In this document: positions 6,645-14,950 of the stretch, in pieces
Layout of the letters: each line of letters begins with the position of its first letter
How positions within the stretch are numbered: position 1 is the stretch's first letter
DNA from: an uncultured Parafilimonas sp.
GTDB lineage: Bacteria > Bacteroidota > Bacteroidia > Chitinophagales > Chitinophagaceae
NCBI GenBank assembly: GCA_937892395.1
Contig: CALAGJ010000058.1
Span: 1-26,325, forward strand
DNA length: 26,325 nucleotides
Direction of reading: 5' to 3'
Program-made: the position numbers and the translations under genes
The notes under the pieces: generated by a model
What the model saw: only the letters and a program-made list of their open reading frames with translations
The model's database searches: none
Told to the model about the DNA's origin: nothing

Positions 6645-7850
6645 ATGATAAATCAAAATGATGTGATGGAAAAAATAAATAAAGACCCTAATGAATATGG
6701 ATATTATGGTTCATTTGGAGGAGCTTATATTCCCGAAATGCTCTTTAGAAATGTGGAAACATTACAAAAGAATTATTTGTCTATCATTGAAGATACAGCG
6801 TTTCAGCAAGCGTATCATAGTTTGTTGAAAGATTATGTAGGAAGGCCAACTCCCTTATATTTTGCTACAAGATTAAGCAAACAGTTTAAGACAAATATTT
6901 TTTTAAAAAGAGAAGATTTGTGTCATACAGGTGCGCATAAAATCAATAACACAATTGGGCAAATATTGATAGCGGAGAGGCTTGGAAAAAAGAGAATCAT
7001 TGCCGAAACAGGTGCTGGTCAGCATGGCGTGGCTACTGCCACTGTATGCGCTTTGAGGGGTTTAGAATGCATTGTATATATGGGAGAAAAAGATATTGCA
7101 AGGCAGGCTCCAAATGTGGCACGCATGAAAATGCTTGGGGCAAAAGTTATTCCCGCCACAAGTGGAAGCAAAACATTAAAAGATGCTGCCAATGAAGCCA
7201 TAAGAGACTGGATCAATCATGCAGAAAATACACATTATATTATTGGAAGTGTCGTAGGGCCGCATCCATATCCGGATATGGTAGCAAAATTGCAAAGTGT
7301 AATCAGTGAAGAAATAAAAAAGCAACTGCTATACAACACAGGAAATGAAAATCCTACGCATGTACTAGCATGTGTCGGAGGAGGGAGTAATGCAGCTGGA
7401 GCATTCTATCATTTTATTGAACAAGAAGATGTACAACTAATAGCAGTTGAAGCTGCGGGTGAGGGAATAAATAGTGGCAAAACAGCTGCCACAACTCAGC
7501 TTGGCACTATGGGCATATTGCATGGAAGTAAGAGCTTACTCATGCAAACAAATGATGGACAGGTAATAGAGCCACATAGCATTTCTGCGGGATTAGACTA
7601 TCCAGGTATTGGGCCATTACATGCATATTTATATCAAACCGGTAGAGCAAAATTTATGAGTGCCACAGATGCTGAAGCTGTAGAAGCGGCTATACATCTT
7701 TCAAAAACGGAAGGTATTATACCCGCTTTAGAAACGGCACATGCATTGCATATTCTGCATAAGTTAACGTTATCAGAAAAAGACAAAGTTGTTATTTGTT
7801 TAAGTGGAAGGGGGGATAAAGATCTTGCCACATACATGAACTATTTATAA
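6645..7850 (+). CDS. trpB: Tryptophan synthase beta chain
   Basis: PLP enzyme joining indole and serine, last step of the pathway, in an alpha2beta2 complex with TrpA. 401 residues. YYGSFGGAYIPEML is the conserved N-terminus. RPTPLYFATRLSKQF, then KREDLCHTGAHKINN with the PLP Lys at 99, ETGAGQHGVATA, and ACVGGGSNAAG, the glycine loop for the PLP phosphate, follow. The C-terminus ICLSGRGDKDLATY is typical. This is the TrpB1 type that works with TrpA. The start at 6645 has a good ribosome site, GGGAGA at 6631-6636. An ATG at 6666 in the same frame is possible but less favoured. Five bases separate it from trpA. Confidence 0.97.
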   Translation: MINQNDVMEKINKDPNEYGYYGSFGGAYIPEMLFRNVETLQKNYLSIIEDTAFQQAYHSLLKDYVGRPTPLYFATRLSKQFKTNIFLKREDLCHTGAHKINNTIGQILIAERLGKKRIIAETGAGQHGVATATVCALRGLECIVYMGEKDIARQAPNVARMKMLGAKVIPATSGSKTLKDAANEAIRDWINHAENTHYIIGSVVGPHPYPDMVAKLQSVISEEIKKQLLYNTGNENPTHVLACVGGGSNAAGAFYHFIEQEDVQLIAVEAAGEGINSGKTAATTQLGTMGILHGSKSLLMQTNDGQVIEPHSISAGLDYPGIGPLHAYLYQTGRAKFMSATDAEAVEAAIHLSKTEGIIPALETAHALHILHKLTLSEKDKVVICLSGRGDKDLATYMNYL

Positions 7851-7855
7851 TCACT

Positions 7856-8629
7856 ATGAAGCGCATAAAAAATATAATACAAGCTGCCCATCATAAAGTA
7901 CTCAATATTTATTTTACAGCAGGGTATCCTGAAATAGGTAGCATGACCGAAATAATAACTGCATTAGATGATTTTGGAGTAGATCTTATTGAGATAGGCA
8001 TACCCTATAGCGATCCATTGGCCGATGGCCCAATCATACAGCAGAGTAATACGGTAGCATTGCAGAATGGAATGACACTTCCATTGTTGCTGCATCAGCT
8101 CCAATCATTGCCGGTAGGCAAAATAAAAGCAGGATTAATTTTAATGGGTTATTTGAATCCTATTTTACAATATGGGTTTGAGCTTTTTTGTGCAGATGCT
8201 GCTAAGGCTGGAGTGCAGGCATTGATACTGCCCGATTTACCTCTACATGAATATCAAAATGAATATGCAGATCTGCTAAGAAAATATGGTTTAGATTTCA
8301 TTTTTCTAATCACTCCTGAAACAAGTGAAGAACGCATTCGATTAATGGATAAATGTAGTGATGCATTTCTCTATGCAGTTACATCTTCATCTACCACAGG
8401 TTCTGAAAAAAATATGGAACAGGTAAGTAAGTATCTGATACATCTACAATCTATGCATTTAAAAAATCCAGTATTAGTAGGTTTTGGCATAAAAGATAAA
8501 ACAAGTTTTGATGCCGCATGTTTACATGCTGATGGTGCCATTATTGGCAGTGCATATATCAAATTTTTAGAATGGAGTACAGATGTAAGAACAGATACAA
8601 ACACATTTATTCAAAGCATCAAAAATTGA
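7856..8629 (+). CDS. trpA: Tryptophan synthase alpha chain
   Basis: Cleaves indole-3-glycerol phosphate to indole and G3P; indole is channelled to TrpB. 257 residues, TIM barrel. LNIYFTAGYPE, then LIEIGIPYSDPLADGPIIQQSN with the catalytic pair Glu46 and Asp57, GLILMGYLNPILQYG, ALILPDLPLHE, FIFLITPETSEERI, LYAVTSSSTTG and PVLVGFGIKDK. Last gene of the trp operon. No terminator is visible after it. Only 11 bases separate its stop from the 3' end of an opposite-strand tRNA gene, and the his genes continue in the same direction beyond it. Confidence 0.96.
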   Translation: MKRIKNIIQAAHHKVLNIYFTAGYPEIGSMTEIITALDDFGVDLIEIGIPYSDPLADGPIIQQSNTVALQNGMTLPLLLHQLQSLPVGKIKAGLILMGYLNPILQYGFELFCADAAKAGVQALILPDLPLHEYQNEYADLLRKYGLDFIFLITPETSEERIRLMDKCSDAFLYAVTSSSTTGSEKNMEQVSKYLIHLQSMHLKNPVLVGFGIKDKTSFDAACLHADGAIIGSAYIKFLEWSTDVRTDTNTFIQSIKN

Positions 8630-8640
8630 ATCAGAAAAAG

Positions 8641-8713
8641 AGCGGTAGAAGAGATTCGAACTCTCGACCCTTAGCTTGGGAAGCTAATGTTCTACCAACT
8701 GAACTACTACCGC
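8641..8713 (-). tRNA. tRNA-Gly (anticodon CCC)
   Basis: On the minus strand a full 73-nt cloverleaf folds: acceptor GCGGTAG/CTACCGC (7 bp), D stem GTTC/GAAC, anticodon stem TTAGC/GCTAA around loop TTCCCAA (anticodon CCC, decoding GGG), T stem GAGAG/CTCTT around TTCGAAT, and discriminator base U, as expected of tRNA-Gly. CCA is not encoded. It sits in the 99-base gap between trpA and hisH and is transcribed against both. Confidence 0.96.
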
Positions 8714-8719
8714 ATTAGT

Positions 8720-8754
8720 CAAAAATAAATGAAACAGTCCAATAAGATGTCAAA
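8720..8754 (-). promoter_or_regulatory. Predicted tRNA-Gly promoter
   Basis: On the minus strand, TTTG (8751-8754), 23 bases, then TATTTTTG (8720-8727), a perfect TAnnTTTG box. Transcription would start about five bases later, right at the tRNA 5' end (8713). The promoter overlaps the hisH start at 8729 and its first codons on the opposite strand. Confidence 0.6.
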
Positions 8755-9349
8755 TAAAATTGTAATCCTCAAATACAATGCTGGCAATATTCAAAGTGTA
8801 TTATATGCATTGGAGCGCATACAGATAGAAGCAATTGTGTCTGATGATGCTGATCTACTTGCTGCGGCTGATAAAGTAATTTTTCCCGGAGTAGGAGAAG
8901 CAAGTACAGCAATGCAATATTTAAAAGAAAGAAATTTGGATCAGTTAATCATTAATTTAAAGCAACCAGTATTAGGTATCTGTCTTGGGATGCAACTGAT
9001 GTGCAATTTTTCTGAAGAAAACAATACCAATTGTTTGGGCATATTTAACGAGCAAGTCAAAAAATTTACTCCTCTGGATAAACAACAATATAAAGTGCCA
9101 CAAATAGGATGGAATCAGATAAAACATTTAAAAACAAATTTGTTTGAGGGTATAGAAAACAATGCATATTGCTATTTCGTACATGGATACTATGCCGCTA
9201 CAGGTTTGGATACCATTGCTACAGCAAATTATGAAATGGACTATAGTGCCGCTTTGCATAAAAATAATTTTTATGGGGTGCAGTTTCATCCGGAAAAGAG
9301 TGCTGCAATTGGGGAGCAAATTTTAAAAAACTTTATTCATAATATTTAA
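8729..9349 (+). CDS. hisH: Imidazole glycerol phosphate synthase, glutaminase subunit
   Basis: Hydrolyses glutamine and passes ammonia to HisF, which forms imidazole glycerol phosphate and AICAR. 206 residues. ILKYNAGNIQSV matches the conserved DYGAGN stretch. VIFPGVGEAST, PVLGICLGMQLM with the nucleophile Cys85, VPQIGWNQI, YFVHGYYA and GVQFHPEKS (His and Glu of the triad) complete the amidotransferase. The start at 8729 gives MKQSNKMSNKIVIL. An ATG at 8747 (MSNKIVIL) fits relatives equally well and would put the start further from the opposing tRNA promoter. hisA follows after eight bases. Confidence 0.95.
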   Translation: MKQSNKMSNKIVILKYNAGNIQSVLYALERIQIEAIVSDDADLLAAADKVIFPGVGEASTAMQYLKERNLDQLIINLKQPVLGICLGMQLMCNFSEENNTNCLGIFNEQVKKFTPLDKQQYKVPQIGWNQIKHLKTNLFEGIENNAYCYFVHGYYAATGLDTIATANYEMDYSAALHKNNFYGVQFHPEKSAAIGEQILKNFIHNI

Positions 9350-9357
9350 AAAGAGAA

Positions 9358-10077
9358 ATGCAAATTATACCGGCTATTGATATCATAAATGGCAAATGTG
9401 TGCGACTGACAGAGGGAGATTTTGCGCAGCAAAAAATATATCATGACCATCCGTTAGATATGGCTTTGCTATTTGAATCTGCGGGGTTTACCCGTTTGCA
9501 TATTGTTGATTTAGATGGAGCAAAAGCAGGTACAGTAGTAAACTGGAAAGTATTAGAAAACATTGCATCCAAAACAAAATTGAAAATAGATTTTGGTGGG
9601 GGTATAAAAACAGAATTGGATCTACAACACTGCTTCAATGCAGGAGCTACTTATGCTACAATTGGCAGTCTGGCAGTAAAAAATAAAATGCTTTTTGAAT
9701 CATGGATAAAAAAATATGGAGCGGAGCAATTTTTTTTAGGAGCAGATGTAAAAGACAACTTAATTGCCATCAACGGGTGGATGGAAAAATCTGATATCCA
9801 TATAGATGCATTTATTGCTCATTATATAGAAAATGGATTGTATAATATTTTTTGTACAGATGTGTCTAAAGATGGAAAATTAGAAGGCCCGGCAATCGAT
9901 TTATATAAAAAAATAATTGACCTTTTCCCTACTGTAAGATTAGTGGCAAGTGGTGGTGTAAGTTGTATCAAAGATGTGGAAGCATTGCAAGGTGTGGGTT
10001 GTAGCGGAATCATTGTAGGAAAAGCAATTTATGAAAACAGAATAACATTAAAAGAATTGAGTAAGTACAACACATGA
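9358..10077 (+). CDS. hisA: ProFAR isomerase (HisA)
   Basis: Amadori isomerase turning ProFAR into PRFAR, the substrate of HisF. 239 residues, TIM barrel with two half-barrel repeats. The catalytic pair is present: Asp8 in IIPAIDIINGKCVRLTEGDF and Asp130 in FFLGADVKDN. LHIVDLDGAKAG, IDFGGGIKTE, FCTDVSKDGKLEGP and RLVASGGVS are family landmarks; GGGI and SGG bind phosphate. Its stop overlaps the hisF start by four bases. Confidence 0.96.
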   Translation: MQIIPAIDIINGKCVRLTEGDFAQQKIYHDHPLDMALLFESAGFTRLHIVDLDGAKAGTVVNWKVLENIASKTKLKIDFGGGIKTELDLQHCFNAGATYATIGSLAVKNKMLFESWIKKYGAEQFFLGADVKDNLIAINGWMEKSDIHIDAFIAHYIENGLYNIFCTDVSKDGKLEGPAIDLYKKIIDLFPTVRLVASGGVSCIKDVEALQGVGCSGIIVGKAIYENRITLKELSKYNT

Positions 10078-10865
10078 ATCATTCAGTAAATCAAGCAAGC
10101 GGATCGGCATTAGCAAAGCGTATTATTCCTTGCCTCGATATTAAAGATGGCAGAACTGTAAAAGGCACCATGTTTGAAAATCTGAGAGATGCCGGAGACC
10201 CAGTAGAACTTGGGGCCTTTTATGCAACTCAGGGTGCAGATGAATTAGTTTTTCTTGATATTACTGCTACTGTTGAGAAAAGAAAAACCCTTGCAAATCT
10301 TGTAAATAAAATTGCACATCATATCAATATTCCTTTCACCGTAGGTGGAGGAGTAAGTGCTGTAGATGATGTAAATATTCTTTTAGAAAATGGAGCAGAT
10401 AAAGTTTCTATCAATACAGCTGCATTTAAAAATCCGGCACTTATACGTCAGATAGCAAAAGCATTTGGTAGTCAATGTGTGGTGTTGGCAATAGATACTA
10501 AACAGGCGCCAGATGGCGAATGGTATGTGTATCTAAATGGTGGACGTGTGGCCACTAACGTGAAATGTATAGACTGGGCTGCACAAGTAGCGAATGAAGG
10601 TGCCGGCGAAATACTACTTACCTCCATGAATCATGATGGTACCAAAGCAGGGTTTGCTTTAGACATTACACAACAAATATCCGAAAAAATTTCTGTTCCT
10701 GTTATAGCAAGTGGAGGTGGGGGAAGCATGAAGCATTTTGCAGATGTATTTACTATTGCAAAAGCAGATGCAGCATTGGCCGCAAGCGTTTTTCATTTTA
10801 AAGAAATTGCTATCCCTGACTTAAAAGAGTATCTATCTAATGAAAAAATTCATGTAAGATTTTGA
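10074..10865 (+). CDS. hisF: Imidazole glycerol phosphate synthase, cyclase subunit
   Basis: Closes the imidazole ring using ammonia from HisH. 263 residues, TIM barrel. Asp22 (LAKRIIPCLDIKDGRTVKG) and Asp141 (VVLAIDTKQ) correspond to the catalytic Asp11 and Asp130 of other HisF proteins, an offset caused by about 11 extra N-terminal residues (MNHSVNQASGS). FLDITAT, FTVGGGVS, GADKVSINTAA, EILLTSMNHDGTKAGF and PVIASGGGGSMKHF are standard. The extension arises because the ATG overlaps the hisA stop (ATGA). No ATG lies nearer the conserved LAKR, so the coupled start is the only ATG candidate. Confidence 0.96.
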   Translation: MNHSVNQASGSALAKRIIPCLDIKDGRTVKGTMFENLRDAGDPVELGAFYATQGADELVFLDITATVEKRKTLANLVNKIAHHINIPFTVGGGVSAVDDVNILLENGADKVSINTAAFKNPALIRQIAKAFGSQCVVLAIDTKQAPDGEWYVYLNGGRVATNVKCIDWAAQVANEGAGEILLTSMNHDGTKAGFALDITQQISEKISVPVIASGGGGSMKHFADVFTIAKADAALAASVFHFKEIAIPDLKEYLSNEKIHVRF

Positions 10866-10886
10866 CCAATAAATAATTTTAACAAT

Positions 10887-11480
10887 ATGCAATTAGACTT
10901 TTCAAAGTACCCTGATGCACTCATGCCGGCTATAGTGCAGGATAGTAAAACAGGCAAGGTTTTAATGCTTGGTTTTATGAATGAAGCATCCATAAATATA
11001 ACCCAACAAACAGGTAAAGTTACTTTCTATAGCCGCAGCAGAAAGGCATTATGGACAAAGGGAGAAACGAGTGGCCACTATCTCATGCTGGATAGCATGA
11101 CTTCAGATTGCGATGCAGACACAATTCTTATAAAAGCCACGCCAATTGGGCCTGTATGCCATACAGGGGCAGATACTTGTTGGGGTGAAGTCAACACATC
11201 CACTGATTTTCTTTCAACGCTTCAATACATCATTGCGCAGCGAAAAAAAATGTCTCCGGACAATTCTTATGTGGCATCCTTATTTGCTAAGGGCATCAAT
11301 AAAGTAGCACAAAAAGTGGGAGAAGAAGCAATAGAGTTAGTCATTGAAAGCAAAGACAATAATGATGACCTTTTTCTCAATGAGGCAGCCGACTTGCTAT
11401 TCCATTATCTCATTTTACTTCAAATGAAAGGTTTTAATTTGCAGCACGTCACAGAAATACTTGAGAAAAGACATTTATAA
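10887..11480 (+). CDS. hisIE: Phosphoribosyl-AMP cyclohydrolase / phosphoribosyl-ATP pyrophosphatase
   Basis: Bifunctional enzyme for the second and third steps of histidine synthesis. 197 residues. The N-terminal PRA-CH domain (about 1-105) has VLMLGFMNEAS, FYSRSRKALWTKGETSGH and the metal cysteines in SDCDADT and PVCHTGADTCW. The C-terminal PRA-PH domain (about 110-197) is all helical, with SLFAKGINKVAQKVGEEAIELVIE and NEAADLLFHYLILL, whose Glu/Asp residues bind magnesium. Last his gene of this cluster. hisG, hisD, hisC and hisB are not in the window and must lie elsewhere. Confidence 0.96.
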   Translation: MQLDFSKYPDALMPAIVQDSKTGKVLMLGFMNEASINITQQTGKVTFYSRSRKALWTKGETSGHYLMLDSMTSDCDADTILIKATPIGPVCHTGADTCWGEVNTSTDFLSTLQYIIAQRKKMSPDNSYVASLFAKGINKVAQKVGEEAIELVIESKDNNDDLFLNEAADLLFHYLILLQMKGFNLQHVTEILEKRHL

Positions 11481-11487
11481 AATAATA

Positions 11488-12597
11488 ATGAGAAATAAAT
11501 TTTTAGGATGCATGGTTGTATTATGTATCCATTTAATGGGCAATGCGCAAACTGCTAAAACGCCGGTAGCAGGCTTTACAATAAATGGCAATTTGCAAAT
11601 GATACCGGATAATACAAAGGCATATCTAGTAGATTACTCCGGAGATGATACCCTTGCAAAGGCCACAGTAATGAAGGGAAAATTTATGCTTAAAGGAAAT
11701 GCAAAAAACCCGGATGCACATGTAATAACTATGCCAGATATCAATAAGCATTTTGTATTATTTATGGGCAATGATAACATCACCATTAACGGATCTAAAG
11801 AAGATTTTTCTGATGTGCAGGTGGTTGGCTCAAAATATAATTATGATTACGAGGAATTCATTTATCAGATAAAACCACTCAATGATTATACTGCATACTA
11901 TCGCAATCAAATGCAGATGTCTCCGGATCCAATTTTCAGAGATTCAATGATGGTAGTACTAAATACTGCTTACAATTTGTATCAGAGTGCTATTGATCGT
12001 TTTATGACACGCAAAGCTGGTTCACCTGCGGCTGCTTTATTGCTTGCTTATAGCTACGATACAGAACCTAATAAAGATGTTTTTCTTCTGGAAAAAAGAT
12101 TTAAACAATTGACAGGAGATGCTGTAAACAGTAGGTTTTCAAAAAATATTCAGGATGTAATTGTACGGGATAAAATTGGTGCTGTGGGTACCGATGCTAT
12201 TGATTTTACCCTGCCTGATACATCTGGAAAACCGGTGAGTTTAAATCAGTTTAAGGGTAAATTTGTATTGGTAGATTTTTGGGCAAGTTGGTGTAAACCT
12301 TGTCGCTTAGAAAATCCTAATGTAGTACAGGCATACCAACTATTTAAGGATAAAAATTTCACCGTTTTAGGTGTTTCATTGGATAAGGATATGCCCAATT
12401 GGTTAAAAGCCATTGGAGAAGATAAGCTTACCTGGAGCCATATCAGCGATTTGAAATTTTGGAAAAATGACGCTGCATTAAAATATCATATTACAGGCAT
12501 TCCGGCCAATATGCTGATTGATCCTAACGGAAAAATAATTGCAAAAAATTTGAGGGGTGAAGAATTAATTATGAAGTTGCAGGAGCTGGTGAATTGA
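11488..12597 (+). CDS. TlpA-like thiol-disulfide oxidoreductase, exported
   Basis: 369 residues. Start taken at 11488, seven bases after hisIE, because it begins a signal peptide (MRNKFLGCMVVLCIHLMGNAQT); an in-frame ATG at 11461 lies inside hisIE. The N-terminal part (about 25-220) resembles the DUF4369-type domain found before thioredoxin folds in Bacteroidota: FTINGNLQM, KATVMKGKFMLKGNA, HFVLFMGNDNITINGSKEDF. The thioredoxin/AhpC-TSA domain occupies about 230-369 with FTLPDTSGKPVSLNQFKGKFVLVDFWASW and the active site Cys269-Lys-Pro-Cys272, plus the cis-proline region GIPANMLID. It acts in the periplasm, probably as a disulfide reductase. Its place behind hisIE suggests co-transcription but no link in function. 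Confidence 0.88.
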   Translation: MRNKFLGCMVVLCIHLMGNAQTAKTPVAGFTINGNLQMIPDNTKAYLVDYSGDDTLAKATVMKGKFMLKGNAKNPDAHVITMPDINKHFVLFMGNDNITINGSKEDFSDVQVVGSKYNYDYEEFIYQIKPLNDYTAYYRNQMQMSPDPIFRDSMMVVLNTAYNLYQSAIDRFMTRKAGSPAAALLLAYSYDTEPNKDVFLLEKRFKQLTGDAVNSRFSKNIQDVIVRDKIGAVGTDAIDFTLPDTSGKPVSLNQFKGKFVLVDFWASWCKPCRLENPNVVQAYQLFKDKNFTVLGVSLDKDMPNWLKAIGEDKLTWSHISDLKFWKNDAALKYHITGIPANMLIDPNGKIIAKNLRGEELIMKLQELVN

Positions 12598-12664
12598 TGC
12601 CTTAAGCCAGATGCTTTTCATGAAATACCAATAAAATTTAATTCTTCCTACAATTTATATCGCT

Positions 12665-12695
12665 AAAAAAGGAGTAGTCTGAATGGTATGACTAC
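12665..12695 (-). terminator. Terminator of the L,D-transpeptidase gene
   Basis: On the minus strand, two bases after the gene's stop, GTAGTC and GACTAC (12690-12695 and 12674-12679 in plus coordinates) form a 6-bp stem around a 10-base loop, followed after TCC by six T (12665-12670). A plausible but modest intrinsic terminator. Confidence 0.6.
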
Positions 12696-12697
12696 AC

Positions 12698-13552
12698 TTA
12701 CTTTAGAACTGCATTACTTTCCTGATTACATATAGCCACAGTATCTTGATGTGTTGTACAACTGTCTGCTAATACTGGTTGTATAAATGTTTTTGATATT
12801 GGCCAAATAAATTCAGCATTCATAATACGGCTGTTTTTGGCGTAACTGGTTTGAGGATACCAAGCAAAAAAACAGGAACCACCTTTTATGCAATCAATAA
12901 TTTTTTTTGCAGAAACATCTGGCAATGCTGGGCATCCAAAACTACGGCCCATCATCATACCAGCCCTGGCCCTATCCATACTTACATATTGACTGCCATG
13001 TATTACAATATCCCTATTTCTAACATTATTATTAATACCAATTTCTTTACCATCTAAGCGTAGGCTGTATCCATTGCCACCTATATATGTTTCTGCTGTA
13101 AGCATACATCCAAGACTGCTCTTATAACTATCAGCTTTATTAGAAAAAGCGGTAGCATATTCTGTACCTGAATTACGACCATGAGCCACCCAGGTAAAAT
13201 GCAAAACTTTTTCCTGCACCATATCAATTACATAAAACCTTTTTTCTGTGCTGCTCTTGCTGTAATCGCAAATAGTAAGCAAATTTGATTTTCTGAGTTG
13301 TTTTTTATACAACATGTATTGATATCCCTTACAGGCTGCATACCATGCTGTTTTATCTAACCCTTTAGCCTCAAGAGATAGGTGTGTGTATAATGAATCA
13401 ATCCAAGTGCTAACAGCTGCTGTCGGTTCATTACTTAAAAGAGTAGGCATATTTTTTATTGGATCACCCGGCCCTATTTCCGAAGAAAGATTTTGCATGG
13501 ATGATAATGTAAAAAAACTAAGTATAGATAGAAAACAGATTTTCTTAAACAT
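12698..13552 (-). CDS. L,D-transpeptidase catalytic-domain protein (YkuD_2 type)
   Basis: 284 residues. Start chosen at 13552, where MFKKICFLSILSFFTLSS forms a signal peptide preceded by AAGGA. An upstream ATG at 13606 would put 18 unlikely residues in front. The catalytic signature is clear: DIVIHGSQYVS (His185) and RSFGCPALP (Ser204, Gly206, nucleophile Cys207), the HG...S-GCPA-P pattern of the YkuD fold. This is the murein L,D-transpeptidase-like branch common in Bacteroidota. It is expected in the periplasm, acting on peptidoglycan cross-links or attaching proteins to the wall. The exact bond is unknown for this branch. Monocistronic, with its own terminator. Confidence 0.88.
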   Translation of the reverse strand: MFKKICFLSILSFFTLSSMQNLSSEIGPGDPIKNMPTLLSNEPTAAVSTWIDSLYTHLSLEAKGLDKTAWYAACKGYQYMLYKKQLRKSNLLTICDYSKSSTEKRFYVIDMVQEKVLHFTWVAHGRNSGTEYATAFSNKADSYKSSLGCMLTAETYIGGNGYSLRLDGKEIGINNNVRNRDIVIHGSQYVSMDRARAGMMMGRSFGCPALPDVSAKKIIDCIKGGSCFFAWYPQTSYAKNSRIMNAEFIWPISKTFIQPVLADSCTTHQDTVAICNQESNAVLK

Positions 13553-13810
13553 AGCAAATGTTTTTCCTTGATAATGGATATGACTAACTGCGCCATCTCT
13601 AAACAATTAATTTGCCAGTTTATTGCCCACAACATTTATTTTACAAATGCTTTACACATGTGCAGCTATAATACTATCTGAAATGGTTATAATTCTACCC
13701 AAATAGGTATATATTTTTTACACTAACCTCACTCCACAATCTTGTATCTATTATGATTGCAACCATGCTCCATTGCACATCCACACTGCGTTTCAGCCTC
13801 CATTCAAAAA

Positions 13811-14566
13811 TCAGAATAGTCGGGATTGAATTATTTCTGACAATTCGCTATACACATGTGGCGTTATTATTTCAGGCACATTACGATCAAACTTTGAATT
13901 GCTTGCATTTTTTGAAATAGTGTATGCCTTCATTTTATTTTCATCGAAGGGTTGGATTAAATTTTTTATTGCTTCTACAGATAAATGAGGGTCTATCCAT
14001 TTTTTTTCATCTTCCCGTTTTATGATTAAAGGCATTCGCTTTTTAAGGTTATGAATTTTTTCCATTAATGGATTTGCCGTAGTGGTAACTATGCTAAATG
14101 TATTGGTCACTTCTCCTGTAGAATAATCAATATTGTTCTCATATACACATCCCAATGAAAATAAGGAGCCATCTTTTGGTTGTATATAGTATGGATATTT
14201 CAATTTTTTGTAATCCTGCCATTCATAAAATCCATGCACAGGCAGTAGGCATCGTTTAGTAAGTATACTTTTCTTAAAGGATGCTTTTTCAAAAACTGTT
14301 TCGCCCACTGCATTCAAAGTTTTTACCTGAATCTCTCTGGCCGTTTGTTCGTCTTTTACCCATGTGGGTATCAAACCCCAGCTATAGAGGAAAATGCCAT
14401 CATGCTTAATAATTGGAAGCAAAGGATGAGAGAACCCACTCACAAAAAAATAAATAGGTAATATTTTTGGTATTGATTTTTTATTCCACTCCGTGGAATA
14501 AATACCCGCATATCGTTGCTCAAGTATTTCAATATTTTGTTCTATATAAGCAACATTGTAACACAT
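13811..14566 (-). CDS. SRAP-domain protein (YedK/HMCES type), abasic-site crosslinker
   Basis: 251 residues. Start set at 14566 because the family needs Cys as residue 2, exposed after Met removal: MCYNVAY. A longer reading from 14578 (MIFLMCYN) would bury it. Other active-site positions are present: Asn85 in LNAVGETV, Glu115 in PVHGFYEWQ, and His172 in IHNLKKRMP. YSWGLIPTW and TTTANPLMEKIHN are typical. The family forms a thiazolidine bond with abasic sites in single-stranded DNA and shields them during replication. Not obviously co-regulated with the sigma factor unit upstream, although the gap is only 27 bases, so it may be in the same transcript. Confidence 0.93.
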   Translation of the reverse strand: MCYNVAYIEQNIEILEQRYAGIYSTEWNKKSIPKILPIYFFVSGFSHPLLPIIKHDGIFLYSWGLIPTWVKDEQTAREIQVKTLNAVGETVFEKASFKKSILTKRCLLPVHGFYEWQDYKKLKYPYYIQPKDGSLFSLGCVYENNIDYSTGEVTNTFSIVTTTANPLMEKIHNLKKRMPLIIKREDEKKWIDPHLSVEAIKNLIQPFDENKMKAYTISKNASNSKFDRNVPEIITPHVYSELSEIIQSRLF

Positions 14567-14593
14567 TAAGAAAATCAATAGCTTAAATTAGGT

Positions 14594-14950
14594 TCAGTTC
14601 ACAAAAAAATAAAAATAAGCAACAATCAAAATAATTAAGAGCAATACACAACAGGCAAGAAATATCAGATTAATATTTTCAATACCTCTTTTGGATTTTT
14701 TTTGACGGCTTCGCAAATCCTTATGCAGCTTCTGATTCAGCAAATCAATAACAGCAGGAATATTTTCTTTTTGCTGCATAACAGAAATCCCATCCAGCGC
14801 ATCTTGCACAAAAGGGTCATCCTGTAGAGCGGATTCTACTCTGTGCTGAGTAGATGCATCAGCTTCATCAGCAGCATATTGCAGCAGTTCATGATCCGAG
14901 GGTGTATCCTTTTCATCAATAAATATTTTATCGAATTCTTCCTGATTCAT
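14594..14950 (-). CDS. Putative anti-sigma factor, C-terminal membrane anchor
   Basis: 118 residues, not a recognised family by itself. An acidic N-terminal part (about 1-60: EEFDKIFIDEKDTPSDHELLQYAADEADASTQHRVESALQDDPFVQDALDGI) looks like the short sigma-binding segment seen in Bacteroidota anti-sigma proteins (LLxYxxxxxxxxxxxxVExxLxxDPFxxDAxxG). A basic stretch (RSRQKKSKRG, about 80-89) precedes one hydrophobic segment (about 93-116). The basic side should be cytoplasmic. There is no zinc-binding HxxxCxxC. It overlaps the end of the sigma factor gene by 23 bases, strong evidence for a working pair. No FecR domain and no TonB receptor follow. Confidence 0.7.
   Translation of the reverse strand: MNQEEFDKIFIDEKDTPSDHELLQYAADEADASTQHRVESALQDDPFVQDALDGISVMQQKENIPAVIDLLNQKLHKDLRSRQKKSKRGIENINLIFLACCVLLLIILIVAYFYFFVN

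Noticed and set aside
8714..8800. His-codon leader peptide before hisH
   Set aside because: No His-rich short frame and no terminator/antiterminator hairpins occur between the tRNA gene and hisH.
11461..11487. Longer start of the TlpA-like gene
   Set aside because: It would begin inside hisIE and place nine charged residues before a clear signal peptide; 11488 is better.
13553..13606. Longer start of the L,D-transpeptidase
   Set aside because: The additional 18 residues precede an obvious signal peptide at ATG 13552, which has AAGGA in front.
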